Counted from the first letter of the stretch, positions 35,209-44,449 are shown. The stretch is 64,000 bases of DNA from Planctomycetota bacterium (GCA_016350165.1 CP066225.1:1488001-1552000); one strand, 5' to 3'. The notes: a model not told the origin generated them from the letters alone. Made by a program: numbers and translations.

Positions 35209-35296
35209 GGAGAGGTGACCGAGCGGCTGAAGGTGCTGGTTTCGAAAACCAGTGTAGGTCTTGCACCTACCGAGGGTTCGAATCCCTCCCTCTCCG
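35209..35296 (+). tRNA. tRNA-Ser (anticodon CGA)
   Basis: 88 bases. Acceptor arms GGAGAGG (35209-35215) and CCTCTCC (35289-35295) pair fully, with discriminator G35296. The anticodon stem CTGGT/ACCAG holds loop TTCGAAA, giving CGA. A long variable arm (TAGGTCTTGCACCTA) is typical of serine tRNAs, and the T arm is GAGGG-TTCGAAT-CCCTC. CCA is not encoded. Reads UCG codons. Confidence 0.97.
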
Positions 35297-35527
35297 CTTA
35301 TCTAAAACCATTTGGATTTCACACCACTATGTGCAGCCCAAATGGTTTTTCTATTTCAACACCCCGCCTTTACCCAAATTAACATTAGCAAAAAAACAAT
35401 TCGATTCTCTTTGATCTTTAGCAACTTTCATTGAACCGTTTTAACAAGCATGATATCTTTCATTCGTCACTTTAACTTTTCCCAAAAGTGCCCAATCCAA
35501 AGAGAGAACTTTTAAGGGAGCAAACGC

Positions 35528-36910
35528 ATGCTGTCCAAATACAAACAACCATTATCTATCACCCTGTTCACCTTCGCCTGCCTCACCACAAACCTTAACG
35601 CAGCCGATCTCGACAGTGATGGCCTCCTCGACCTCAACGAAATCGAAAACTTCGCAAGTTACACCGATGACGCTTTCGTACACTTCAACAACATCGGCCT
35701 CGAAGATCTCGACGGCGCCAATCAACTCACAGCCACCGACATCCGCATCTTCTACAACAACATCGACACCGTAAAAACAGGCACATTCGTAAACATGAAC
35801 ACTGCCTACGATGTCGATCTGCGTTACAACAACATCCGTAAGGTTGAAGCAAACTCTTTTCAAAATCTTCCGGACATCAACAAGATCGATCTCGGCTATA
35901 ACGAAATCGAAATCCTAAATGCTAATGCATTCAAAGGTCTCACCAACCTTCGCGATCTCCGTCTTGGCTATAACAAATTCAGCACAATCGCCCCCGGCAT
36001 CTTCAGCGATCTCGACAAGCTTTGGCATCTTGACCTCGTTGACACACAACTCTCAACTATCGCTGCCAACGATTTCCAAAACCTCACCAAGCTCGACAAC
36101 ATGCGTCTGAACTACAACCAGATTTCACACATCGACACACACGCATTCGACAACCTCAGCGAACTCACTGAACTACTCATGCGAAACAACGACCTCAACA
36201 CCTTACAAAATGGACTCTTCGATGGCCTCTCCAAAGTTAAACACCTCGACGTCGGTTACAACGATCTCGAAACCCTTGGTAAAGATGTCTTCCAATCATT
36301 CACACAAATCGAAGAGCTCGAACTAGGCTACAACTTCCTCGGCAACTCATTTGAAGATGGTACCTTCCGTACACTCGGCACCGCTTGGCGTATCGACATT
36401 CGTTACAACAACATCACCAATCTCAATATGACCGACGCTGCGCTCGACTCAATCGAAAGCTTCAAAGTTGCAGGCAACCCAATCGAGTCCGCCAACTTCA
36501 CACGCGCATCTTTCACTCAAAATTCTTTCTACCACACCCTCAACGGCACAACTAACCTCGACACACTTCGTAACATCATCCTCGATGAAGTCGATTTTGA
36601 AAACGCAACCGATCTCAACGAACTCCTAATCGCAAACCACGTTGAAACTCTATCAATCCAAAACGCAACCAATCTTCAGCTCACCAATATCGACCTCGTC
36701 TTCGACGATCAATACATGCAGAACCTCCACACCCTCAACCTCACCGGCTCATGGAATGATCTCACTCAACCCCAACAATCCAACCTTCTCGCATGGGACG
36801 ACATCGAAGGCAACACCCTTATCATCCCAGAACCAACCACCGCCCTGCTAACCCTCAGCCTCATCACCTTCATCACAACACCAAGACGCAAACGTCACGC
36901 TGTAGCATGA
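35528..36910 (+). CDS. Leucine-rich-repeat surface protein with PEP-CTERM tail
   Basis: 460 residues. Signal peptide (PLSITLFTFACLTTNLNA), a short Asp-rich calcium-like segment (DLDSDGLLDLNEIE), then about nine leucine-rich repeats of 24 residues on the pattern L..L.L.YN.I..I....F..L, with a recurring GYN or RYN at the loop. The end is a PEP-CTERM-type tail: IPEPTTALLTLSLITFI then a basic cluster (TPRRKRH). Such repeats bind proteins, so a surface adhesion role is plausible. GGGAG precedes the ATG. It lies just after tRNA-Ser and is followed by a terminator. Confidence 0.85.
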   Translation: MLSKYKQPLSITLFTFACLTTNLNAADLDSDGLLDLNEIENFASYTDDAFVHFNNIGLEDLDGANQLTATDIRIFYNNIDTVKTGTFVNMNTAYDVDLRYNNIRKVEANSFQNLPDINKIDLGYNEIEILNANAFKGLTNLRDLRLGYNKFSTIAPGIFSDLDKLWHLDLVDTQLSTIAANDFQNLTKLDNMRLNYNQISHIDTHAFDNLSELTELLMRNNDLNTLQNGLFDGLSKVKHLDVGYNDLETLGKDVFQSFTQIEELELGYNFLGNSFEDGTFRTLGTAWRIDIRYNNITNLNMTDAALDSIESFKVAGNPIESANFTRASFTQNSFYHTLNGTTNLDTLRNIILDEVDFENATDLNELLIANHVETLSIQNATNLQLTNIDLVFDDQYMQNLHTLNLTGSWNDLTQPQQSNLLAWDDIEGNTLIIPEPTTALLTLSLITFITTPRRKRHAVA

Positions 36911-36946
36911 TTTGATGCAAATAACTCATGAGCTTCTACCCCTTTC

Positions 36947-36978
36947 GCCGGCACTTCGTAACGTGCCGGCTATTTTTT
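36947..36978 (+). terminator. Terminator of the LRR protein gene
   Basis: GCCGGCAC-TTCGTAAC-GTGCCGGC perfect 8-bp stem then TATTTTTT. Confidence 0.85.
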
Positions 36979-37373
36979 GCCTGCCTGTCACATCAACCAG
37001 TAACTTTCATAATCGCATTTAATTGACTGTATTTCGAATTATCTGCGCACCTGTTTAGCGAAATCAGTCTGTATCAAATCAGATCTGGATTACATGACTT
37101 AGATGACTGAATGCAATTCAGATCGCTGAGAATCAAGATGTAACACACAGATAACCCTAACATTTTTAGTACAAACAGGCTGAAATATAAAACCCGAATC
37201 AGAACCGCAATCAATCTGTATATGTAAGCGAATTTCTGTTAAACTGTTGTTATCTCTCGTGTATGCCGCTGACGGGTGGGCTGTCTCGGCAAGTGGTTTT
37301 TACGTGTACCAAGCGTACGATTTTGGTTTTTCTACATATCCAATTGATTGGGTATATGCGAAAGGTGTGCACA
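36979..37373. other. Intergenic region upstream of the ABC ATPase gene
   Basis: Carries the promoter region of the ATPase gene. It includes a 19-base word at 37249-37267 repeated exactly at 40831-40849, and TTAAACTGTTGTTA (37239-37252), a weak match to the LacI-type palindrome found at 48741 and 49172. Confidence 0.5.
37249..37267 (+). repeat. 19-base direct repeat, copy 1
   Basis: GTTATCTCTCGTGTATGCC, identical to 40831-40849. The two copies bracket the region from the ABC ATPase gene to the permease genes. Confidence 0.7.
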
Positions 37374-38510
37374 TTGGCAGAGGTCATTATCAAAGACGTT
37401 GAGAAAGTTTACCCAGGCGGTTTTCAGGCCGTGAAAGGTATCAATCTCGATATCCATGACTCAGAATTCATCGTTCTCGTTGGCCCATCGGGCTGTGGTA
37501 AATCAACCACGCTGCGTATGGTTGCTGGTCTAGAAGAAATTAGTGGCGGATCGATCTACATTGGTGATCGCGTTGTAAATGACGTACCACCAAAGGATCG
37601 TGATATCGCGATGGTCTTCCAGAACTATGCACTGTATCCACACATGTCTGTGTATAAGAACATGGCATTTGGTTTGAAGCTGCGTGGGATGAACAAAAAA
37701 GATATTGATGAGCGCGTTCGCTGGGCATCATCCATCCTTGGATTGGATACATTGCTTGAGCGTAAGCCGAAGGCTTTGTCAGGTGGTCAGCGTCAGCGTG
37801 TTGCTGTCGGTCGCGCGATCGTGCGTCAACCGGCTGCATTCCTGTTTGACGAACCACTGTCAAACCTTGATGCAAAACTGCGTGTTGAAACGCGTGCAGA
37901 ACTGAAGCGTTTGCACCACAAACTACAGACAACAACGATTTATGTTACTCACGACCAGGAAGAAGCGATGACACTTGGTGATCGCGTTGTGGTTATGAGT
38001 GAAGGTCTGATTCAGCAAGTGGATGCACCGCTGACTGTTTATGAACGTCCTGTGAACCGCTTCGTGGCTGGTTTCCTTGGTACGCCTCCGATGAACTTCA
38101 TTGAAGGTGCACTTGAAGGTAACGGCGGCGATGTGTTCTTTAAGGGCGGCGGCGTGTCTGTGAAGTTAAGTACGGCACAGGCTGAGCAGGTTGCGGGTCA
38201 TGTTGGCCAAAAGGCAACGATGGGTTTGCGTCCTGAAGGTTTGTTCCTGCATGCAAATGAACATGCTAATGATGAAGCATGTACTGCTGAACTTGAAGTG
38301 AACGTGATTGAGCCTTTGGGCGACACGATGGACATGTTCCTCGATACATCTGAGGGTGACCGTTTGGTTGCACGTGTTAAGGCTGAGCATATTGATCTTG
38401 GCAGCAAGGTTAAGATGTATGTTGATATCAGCAAGGTTCACATTTTTGAGCCGGGCACGTATGGCAAGAACATCAGTTTGGTTGGTGCTGAAGAAGCAGT
38501 GACCGCGTAA
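37374..38510 (+). CDS. Sugar ABC transporter ATP-binding protein (MsmK/UgpC/MalK type)
   Basis: 378 residues from TTG 37374, chosen because family members begin at this point (LAEVIIKDVEKVYPGG, read as MAEV) and AAAGGTG lies seven bases upstream; the frame is open to 37263. Walker A GPSGCGKST, Q-loop FQNYALYPH, signature LSGGQRQRVAVGRA, Walker B FLFDEP, and switch histidine VTHDQEEA are all present, followed by the TOBE-type regulatory domain of the MalK subfamily. One ATPase often serves several sugar importers; here the likely partners are the permeases at 40919-44250. Terminator downstream. Confidence 0.95.
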   Translation: MAEVIIKDVEKVYPGGFQAVKGINLDIHDSEFIVLVGPSGCGKSTTLRMVAGLEEISGGSIYIGDRVVNDVPPKDRDIAMVFQNYALYPHMSVYKNMAFGLKLRGMNKKDIDERVRWASSILGLDTLLERKPKALSGGQRQRVAVGRAIVRQPAAFLFDEPLSNLDAKLRVETRAELKRLHHKLQTTTIYVTHDQEEAMTLGDRVVVMSEGLIQQVDAPLTVYERPVNRFVAGFLGTPPMNFIEGALEGNGGDVFFKGGGVSVKLSTAQAEQVAGHVGQKATMGLRPEGLFLHANEHANDEACTAELEVNVIEPLGDTMDMFLDTSEGDRLVARVKAEHIDLGSKVKMYVDISKVHIFEPGTYGKNISLVGAEEAVTA

Positions 38511-38540
38511 AGCCGATTGCATATAAATTAAAGCACACTA

Positions 38541-38570
38541 AAAACCTCGCGATTTTCGCGAGGTTTTTTT
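38541..38570 (+). terminator. Terminator of the ABC ATPase gene
   Basis: AAAACCTCGCGA-TTT-TCGCGAGGTTTTTTT. Confidence 0.88.
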
Positions 38571-38611
38571 GTTTGAGTATGTGGTCGTGGCGTGTTGAGT
38601 GTTGAATGTTT

Positions 38612-38977
38612 TCGGTTTTGTGCGCACGTTTTGTTTGAAAGTTGGTTTTTGAGATGGTCTTAAAGAGGGGTTTTATAAATCGAGCTGTGCGCGATTTGGT
38701 CAAGTTGATGAGCGGTATTGTGAAGTTTTATGAAAAACAAAGGACTTATGAATGGTGCGCGGCGCTTTTGTGCGCACGGATGTGAAAGTTAATCGATTTT
38801 CGGTGACTTTCCCGTATACGGAAATGAGTGGTTTTGGCTTGAAATGAAGCGGAAATGGTTTGTTTTGGGATGGTTTGGGTTAGAAACGATAAAGGTTTCG
38901 AAGGAGGGAATCGGTTTTGTGCGCGCGGTTTGTGATGGGGTTGGTTTTGGTATGAGTTTTGCTATGGGAGAGAGAAT
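38612..38977 (+). repeat. Dispersed intergenic repeat, copy B
   Basis: Aligns end to end with 21181-21559: TCGGTTTTGTGCGCACG at the start, AAAAACAAAGGACTTATGAA and ATTTTCGGTGACTTTCCCGT in the core, and TGTGCGCGCGGTTTG near the end. GCGC sites at 38620, 38687, 38756-38776 and 38919 match those of copy A. Both copies lie between two plus-strand genes, downstream of a gene end. Confidence 0.85.
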
Positions 38978-39010
38978 TGTGAGTAAAAGATGGAGGTGAG
39001 GGGTGAGCGC

Positions 39011-39035
39011 GCCGATCGTGGATCGGCGGCTATTG
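39011..39035 (+). repeat. Hairpin repeat ending GGCTATTGG, copy 3
   Basis: Perfect 7-bp hairpin GCCGATC-GTG-GATCGGC followed by GGCTATTGG. Arms differ in sequence from copies 1 and 2 while the tail is kept. Confidence 0.65.
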
Positions 39036-39162
39036 GAATTGCTTCACTGAAGCACATCGTTAGTTGTGATGCTGGTGGGTGTTGCGTTACCGTGATTTTT
39101 TGTTTGGATTGCGGTATGTTGGGGGTTGGATATTTGCGTTTATGTCATTGAAGGAATGATGT

Positions 39163-40539
39163 TTGAATCATAAAGATTTTGGGAAAGCGTTTGAGTTGCC
39201 GCTGGGGCAGGATGAGTTTTGGCGGGCGATGCGGCAAGGTTTGGGGCGGGCGATTTTGCATGTGCGCGAACATGGGGTTAAAGATCGTGATGGGGGTGAT
39301 CTGACGGAAATGATTTTGACAGGGTGTTTGTATAGCTTTGTGCTAAATCCGCTGTTTGATTGGCGGCGTGCGAAGTGGATGCTGATGATGGCGGAAGAGG
39401 CGGGGATTGTTGATGTTGTTGCAGAACGATTGCTGGCAGAAGAACGCGTGGGCGATGTGTGGACTTGTAATGACTGGCATGAAGAGCATCGACGTGAGAT
39501 AGCGAAGGAATTATATGACTACGCTATGAAGCGAGGTGATGTTGAGTTGGGTGAGCGATTAAAGAAATGGTTGTATGACAATTTCAGGCAACATGAAGCG
39601 TTTTATCATTTCTTTGGTTGGGAAGAATTGTTTGAGGTTGATGGCGAGAAGGGTTTGCTGTTTGTTTGCGAAAGGCTTGGACAATGGTTTATGGAGAATG
39701 AAGATCGACGAGAAGATGGGTCGGTCTTAGAGATGTATGATGAAATGTATGGCAAAGGTGAGGCTAAGCACGTATTAGATAGTGCGTCTGGGGAGTCAGA
39801 AGGTGTGCGCGTTTTTCTGGAACGGTTGGTGATTGAAGATGAAGAAGAGGATGTGAGTGAGAAGAAAGAACGCAGGAAACATTGGTGGGAGAGATTGAGT
39901 GGTCAGGAGATGGTTGAGGCGATCCGAAGTAAACGGAATGCGCCTGAAGCATTGAAGCGGGGGTACCGTTTTTGGGGTATGCGTGCGGATGAAGAGGATT
40001 TGAAGGTTGTGGCGGATGCGATGTATGAGGAGGTGGATGAAGGGTTTTTAAAGGATTTTATGTGGGTGTTTGATTTAAGAGCACTGCCTCGGGTTGAGCA
40101 GAAGGCGATTGATTGGATGGGGCATGAGGATAGAGAGGTGAGACAACTAGCGTATGAGATGATGGGGAATGTGAAGGATGAAAGAGTGAGGGCGTGGGGG
40201 ATGAGGAAGTTAAAAGCGGGTGAGGATTTGGCGGATGGGGCGTATCGATTATTTAAGGTGAATATGAAGGCGGGGGATGAGAAGTTGTTACGTGAGGCGG
40301 CGCGGGTGTTTGGTGATCCTGATGATTTACATGGGGAGATGCTGGATATTGTGAATCTAGTGCATGAACAGAAAGATGCGGAGTTGGTTGATTTGATAAT
40401 GTTTATATATGAGTGGTCACCTTGCGGGGAGTGTAAGAAGGGGATGGTTGAGAAGATGAGAGAACTTGAGTGTTTGCCGAGGTGGGTGGATGATGAATTA
40501 ACATGGGATGTGAGTGCGATTGAGGATAAGAAGTTGTGA
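39163..40539 (+). CDS. HEAT-repeat-like hypothetical protein
   Basis: 458 residues from TTG 39163 with GAAGGA upstream. All-helical and charged; the second half (KAIDWMGHEDREVRQLAYEM, RAWGMRKLKAGEDLADGAYR) has the paired-helix spacing of HEAT repeats. No signal peptide or membrane segment, so cytoplasmic. An acidic linker (EDEEEDVSEKKERRK) splits the protein. The coding strand is very G-rich. It sits between the two halves of the sugar transporter gene set but has no obvious link to them. Unknown function. Confidence 0.7.
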   Translation: MNHKDFGKAFELPLGQDEFWRAMRQGLGRAILHVREHGVKDRDGGDLTEMILTGCLYSFVLNPLFDWRRAKWMLMMAEEAGIVDVVAERLLAEERVGDVWTCNDWHEEHRREIAKELYDYAMKRGDVELGERLKKWLYDNFRQHEAFYHFFGWEELFEVDGEKGLLFVCERLGQWFMENEDRREDGSVLEMYDEMYGKGEAKHVLDSASGESEGVRVFLERLVIEDEEEDVSEKKERRKHWWERLSGQEMVEAIRSKRNAPEALKRGYRFWGMRADEEDLKVVADAMYEEVDEGFLKDFMWVFDLRALPRVEQKAIDWMGHEDREVRQLAYEMMGNVKDERVRAWGMRKLKAGEDLADGAYRLFKVNMKAGDEKLLREAARVFGDPDDLHGEMLDIVNLVHEQKDAELVDLIMFIYEWSPCGECKKGMVEKMRELECLPRWVDDELTWDVSAIEDKKL

Positions 40540-40812
40540 GCTTAGGTGGTTGGAATTTGCTGTTATTGAGAAGTAGATACTAAAAAAGAGAGAAGCACGG
40601 TCATGGTGCGACTCCCTCTGTTCCTCGATCCCCGAGTCCTCGAGTCCATAGATGATTTTACATCTGGTCCCGGTATGTGATGGCAACTCAATTGCTAAAA
40701 CGTACGATAAAGAGATGTTATTCCGGTTACTACCATTTTTATTAATATTTTTTACGTTTTTCTGCTTAGGTTATTGATGTTAAAAAAATTAAAGGTCTTT
40801 ATATAAAGCAGA

Positions 40813-40832
40813 AAACCCCGCGTTTGCGGGGT
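40813..40832. terminator. Terminator hairpin between convergent genes
   Basis: AACCCCGC-GTTT-GCGGGGTT perfect stem with A-rich left flank; fits as the terminator of the permease operon on the minus strand. Confidence 0.7.
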
Positions 40833-40849
40833 TATCTCTCGTGTATGCC
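40831..40849 (+). repeat. 19-base direct repeat, copy 2
   Basis: Identical to 37249-37267; starts within the last base of the terminator stem. Confidence 0.7.
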
Positions 40850-40918
40850 TAAATAGGCTATGTAGTTTTCATATATAGTTTTATTTGAGGTTTTGAGAGC
40901 ATGAATAAATGTGAGAAG

Positions 40919-41857
40919 TTAGCCTTTCATGCCTGAAGAAGCTGCGTTGTCCATGAAGTATTTTTGAGCTGCGAAGAAGAGGATGATACATGGGAGCATG
41001 GTGAGGAATGAAGCGGCCATGAGTAGTTCGCGGTATTGTACGCCATATTGACCGTTGAAGGTGTTGAGTTCGAGAGCGAGGGTTCGCATCTCAGGCGAGT
41101 TGAGGTAAATGAGTGGTGACATGAAGTCGTTCCATGCGAACATGAATGTGTAGATGGCAACGATGGCGACGACAGGAGCTGAGAGTGGGAGCATGATTGT
41201 GAAGTAAATGCGGAGGTTTGAGGCGCCGTCGATGCGTGCAGCTTCGAGGAGTGATTCGGGGATTTGTGAGAAAAATTGGCGGAACATAAAGATGAAGAAT
41301 GGTGTGCCGAACCATGCGGGGATGATAAGTGGGAGGAGTGAGTCGATCCAGCCTACTGAACGGAAAAGCAGGAAGACAGGGATCATGGTGACTTGAGCTG
41401 GGAGCATCATCGTTGAGAGCATAATCATGAAGAGTATGTTACGGCCTCGGAATCGGTAGCGGGCGAAGCCGTAACCGACGAGTGAGGAAGAGATGACTTG
41501 GCCAAAGACACAAAGGACTGTGATGACGATGGTGTTGGCGAGAGCTGGGAAGTGTGGCACTCCGTTCTCAATGACGAAGCCCATCTTTTCAAGTGCTTTG
41601 GGGTAGTTTTCCCATTGGATGACCTTTGGGAAGAACTGGTTGATGATTGAGATTTCCTGGTCAGTTTTAAGTGAGTTACTGACGAGCCAAATAAATGGGA
41701 GCATGAGGAGTGTTGCGCCGCCGATGAGCATCGTATAGATGAAGATGTTGTAGAAGAGTTTTTGGCGTTTTAGAGAGCGGTTGCGTAGTGTGGGTGATGG
41801 CATCTTGTTCGATGCTGGGGGTTTGATGTCTGGTTGTTGTGTTGTGAGTGTGCTCAT
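40919..41857 (-). CDS. Sugar ABC transporter permease (MalG type)
   Basis: 312 residues, six predicted membrane helices after a polar N-terminal tail of about 35 residues. The cytoplasmic EAA loop that docks with the ATPase is EAARIDGASNLRIYFTIMLP. MalG-type subunits pair with a MalF-type subunit to carry oligosaccharides or sugars across the inner membrane. The start overlaps the stop of the upstream fusion gene by four bases (ATGA), so both are made from one transcript. The substrate is probably a maltodextrin, judging from the amylases alongside (inference). Confidence 0.95.
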   Translation of the reverse strand: MSTLTTQQPDIKPPASNKMPSPTLRNRSLKRQKLFYNIFIYTMLIGGATLLMLPFIWLVSNSLKTDQEISIINQFFPKVIQWENYPKALEKMGFVIENGVPHFPALANTIVITVLCVFGQVISSSLVGYGFARYRFRGRNILFMIMLSTMMLPAQVTMIPVFLLFRSVGWIDSLLPLIIPAWFGTPFFIFMFRQFFSQIPESLLEAARIDGASNLRIYFTIMLPLSAPVVAIVAIYTFMFAWNDFMSPLIYLNSPEMRTLALELNTFNGQYGVQYRELLMAASFLTMLPCIILFFAAQKYFMDNAASSGMKG

Positions 41858-44250
41858 GATTTAAGGCCTTCGTAATGCACCATGTTCTTCGAGCCGCGGA
41901 AGACGAGGAGCGTCATGACTAGGATGATGATAAAGAGGATCCATGCGAGTGCGGATGCGTAGCCCATACGGTGTTGGTTGAATGCAGCATCGTAGAGGTT
42001 GAGGACATAGAACATGAGGTTTTCGTTGGTGCCACCAGATGAGCCACGAATGACGTAGGCTTGTGTGAAGATCTGGAAGGAACCGATGATGCCCATGACG
42101 AGGTTAAAGAAGATGAGTGGTGAGAGCATTGGCATGGTGACAGCGAAGAACTTTTTGACAGGTCCTGCGCCGTCGATGGTTGCTGCTTCGTAGAGTGATT
42201 GAGGGATGCCTTTGAGACCAGCGAGGTAGATGACCATGCCGCCGCCGACGCCCCAGAGGGACATGATGACAAGAGCAGGCATTGCGTACCACTTGGCATC
42301 TTCGCCGAACCAGTCGGGAGCTTCGAGGCCTAGTGGTTGAAGGAACATGTTGAGGAAGTGATTGAGCATGCCTGAGTCGTTGTTGAAGATCGTGATCCAT
42401 AGTGTCACGAGGGCGACGCCTGTGACGACGGATGGCACGAAGTAAGCGGTGCGGAAGAACGTGATGCCTTTGGCTGAGACGTTCATGAGCAGTGCAACGA
42501 GTAGAGCTGCGACTTGAGTGACTGGTACACAAAGGATTGTGAAGTATGCGGTGACCCAGAGTGACTGGGTAAAGTCGCTGTCGTAGTTGAAAATGTGTTT
42601 AAAGTTGTCGAAGCCGACGAACTTAGCGCCGGATAGAGGCGACATGGCTGTCCATTTGGTGAATGCAAGGACGAATGAAAGAATCATTGGTCCGAGGACG
42701 AGAAGGACGAAGCCGAGAAGCCAAGGTGAGATAAAGAGGTAGCCGGTACGTTCTTGAGCTTTGTCGAGAGCACCGAGTTTTTCTTTGCGTGCGATCCACC
42801 AAAGGATGGCGATGGCAGCAGCTAAGAGGATGAGTGTGGCAATAATGACCTGCATCCAAGGCATGCGTGAGTATTGTTTGTTGTAGAGTGGCGACTCGTA
42901 TTCTTTTTGCCATTGAACAGCAACGTCACGTGCAGCTTCTTCAGGTGTTTTTTCGTCTAATTGCAGTGTTTTTTGGAGTTCACGGTCAACGATTGTTGTG
43001 AACTTTTTGATGCGTGGGTTTTGAGGAAGGTGGCTCTTATCGACCATGTCGATGAAAAGTTGAGCGTTTGCAGGTTTTTGGCCTGGTGAGAGGAATGCAT
43101 CAGAGTTAGCAACTGAAGGCATGCAAGGCATGGCGAGGCCGAGCTCGGATGTGAGTGTTTGCCCCTTCTTGCCACAGAGGAATTTGAGGAGTGTGTAGGC
43201 TTCGTCAGGATGTTGTGTTCCTGAAGCAATGGCCCATGAAACTGTGGCAATATCGCTGATTGGTTGCGTGCCATAGGGCATTGGGACGACGTCCCAATCG
43301 AACTCGGTAATCTTGCGATACTGAGGAGTCATCCAACGACCGAGTGGGCCGATGGAGCCGATCTTGCCGCGACGAAACATGTCATCTTCAGATTGGCTGA
43401 TACCGGTTGGGTTATAGACGCTATCGTCATCCATACGCATGGCGCGGATGAGGTTGAGCATCTCTTGAGCTTGAGGTTCGCCGAGGGTGACTTTGGTGAA
43501 GTCGTTACGGTTTTCGCCACCGAAGTAATCACCGCCGTTGGTCCAGAGCAGATTACGTACAACGGTTGGCCATGTTTTCAGAACGCCACCGTAGTATTGT
43601 TTGTTTACATCTTCTGAATCCGAGAGTGCACGAATCTTTTTCATGGCTGCACGGTATTCGTTCCATGTCCAGCCATCGTAAGGAACTTCGACGCCTGCTT
43701 GTTTGAAGAGGTCGAGGTTGACGTACATGATCCAAGTGGTGAAGTCTTTAGCGATACCGTAGAGATCGCCCTGCCCTTGGAGTTGAGCTTCTTTGTCGAA
43801 ACGGAAAGCGTCAATGAGGATGGGATAGAAGTCATCGGTCATTGCGTAGCCGTTGTTTTTCTCACGGTCTTTTTCGATGAAAGGCGTGAGGTTCACGATC
43901 ATGTCGGTATCGGCGTACTCTGAGACGTCTTCATAACGTAGGTAGAAGAGGTCTGGGGGTGTGCCTGCAGCGAGCATGGTTTTGAGCTTGGTATCGTAGT
44001 CGTTTGCGTGAAGACGTTTGACTTTGATATCAGGGTGTTCGGCTTCGAACTCACGGACGAGTTGTTTTACGATCTCTTCTTCTTCCGTGTTGCCCCAATG
44101 GAGTATGGTCAACACGGTCTTGCCGGGCTGATACATCTCTGCACGTTTGTTGACGATCCGAACGCCTACGTCAATGAATGCCCACACGCACAATAGTAGT
44201 GTGGCGATCACAAGCAGCGATCGAAGTGCTTTTCCCACTGTCATTTGCAC
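41854..44250 (-). CDS. Fusion of solute-binding protein and MalF-type ABC permease
   Basis: 798 residues. After an N-terminal membrane anchor (SLLVIATLLLCVWAFIDVGV), residues about 45-460 form a family 1 extracellular solute-binding protein (TVLTILHWGNTEEEE, AAGTPPDLFYLRYED, FTTWIMYVNLDLFKQAGVEV). A membrane helix (VIIATLILLAAAIAILWWI, about 475-495) leads into a complete MalF-type permease (about 505-798) with EAA loop EAATIDGAGPVKKFFAVTMP. Binding proteins are normally separate lipoproteins or free in the periplasm. Here each transporter carries its receptor tethered. The ATG has no strong ribosome site. Confidence 0.93.
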   Translation of the reverse strand: MQMTVGKALRSLLVIATLLLCVWAFIDVGVRIVNKRAEMYQPGKTVLTILHWGNTEEEEIVKQLVREFEAEHPDIKVKRLHANDYDTKLKTMLAAGTPPDLFYLRYEDVSEYADTDMIVNLTPFIEKDREKNNGYAMTDDFYPILIDAFRFDKEAQLQGQGDLYGIAKDFTTWIMYVNLDLFKQAGVEVPYDGWTWNEYRAAMKKIRALSDSEDVNKQYYGGVLKTWPTVVRNLLWTNGGDYFGGENRNDFTKVTLGEPQAQEMLNLIRAMRMDDDSVYNPTGISQSEDDMFRRGKIGSIGPLGRWMTPQYRKITEFDWDVVPMPYGTQPISDIATVSWAIASGTQHPDEAYTLLKFLCGKKGQTLTSELGLAMPCMPSVANSDAFLSPGQKPANAQLFIDMVDKSHLPQNPRIKKFTTIVDRELQKTLQLDEKTPEEAARDVAVQWQKEYESPLYNKQYSRMPWMQVIIATLILLAAAIAILWWIARKEKLGALDKAQERTGYLFISPWLLGFVLLVLGPMILSFVLAFTKWTAMSPLSGAKFVGFDNFKHIFNYDSDFTQSLWVTAYFTILCVPVTQVAALLVALLMNVSAKGITFFRTAYFVPSVVTGVALVTLWITIFNNDSGMLNHFLNMFLQPLGLEAPDWFGEDAKWYAMPALVIMSLWGVGGGMVIYLAGLKGIPQSLYEAATIDGAGPVKKFFAVTMPMLSPLIFFNLVMGIIGSFQIFTQAYVIRGSSGGTNENLMFYVLNLYDAAFNQHRMGYASALAWILFIIILVMTLLVFRGSKNMVHYEGLKS

Positions 44251-44449
44251 CTCATTTCTTCTATCTACCCCGATGTTTGAGTTTATAGTGCGTTTTGCGA
44301 ATCACGTTCTTGTTGACCAATAGGTCGATCACGCGATCACAGGTATTGCTCGCTATTTGCTGCCAACATTTCCGCTGTTTGGGGAAACTATTGACGCAAA
44401 AGGTTGCTACGGTGGCTACGTTATAAATCCATAAATAACGTGAGCCGAT

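Larger units (their letters stand above)
38571..39162. other. Intergenic region containing repeat copy B and a hairpin repeat
   Basis: Non-coding. Holds dispersed repeat copy B (38612-38977), then the GGCTATTGG hairpin (39011-39035) and the TTCACT...ATCGTTAG motif (39042-39067). Confidence 0.6.
40540..40918. other. Intergenic region between convergent genes
   Basis: Contains an AT-rich centre, the terminator hairpin at 40813-40832 and the second copy of the 19-base repeat at 40831-40849. No gene seen. Confidence 0.5.

Noticed and set aside
35297-36946. Integrated island at tRNA-Ser
   Set aside because: No integrase and no duplicate of the tRNA 3' end was seen downstream of the LRR gene.
40919-44250. 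Frameshift or assembly error producing the binding-protein/permease fusion
   Set aside because: The frame is continuous through a sensible linking helix and the coding pattern does not change, so a real fusion is favoured, though resequencing would settle it.
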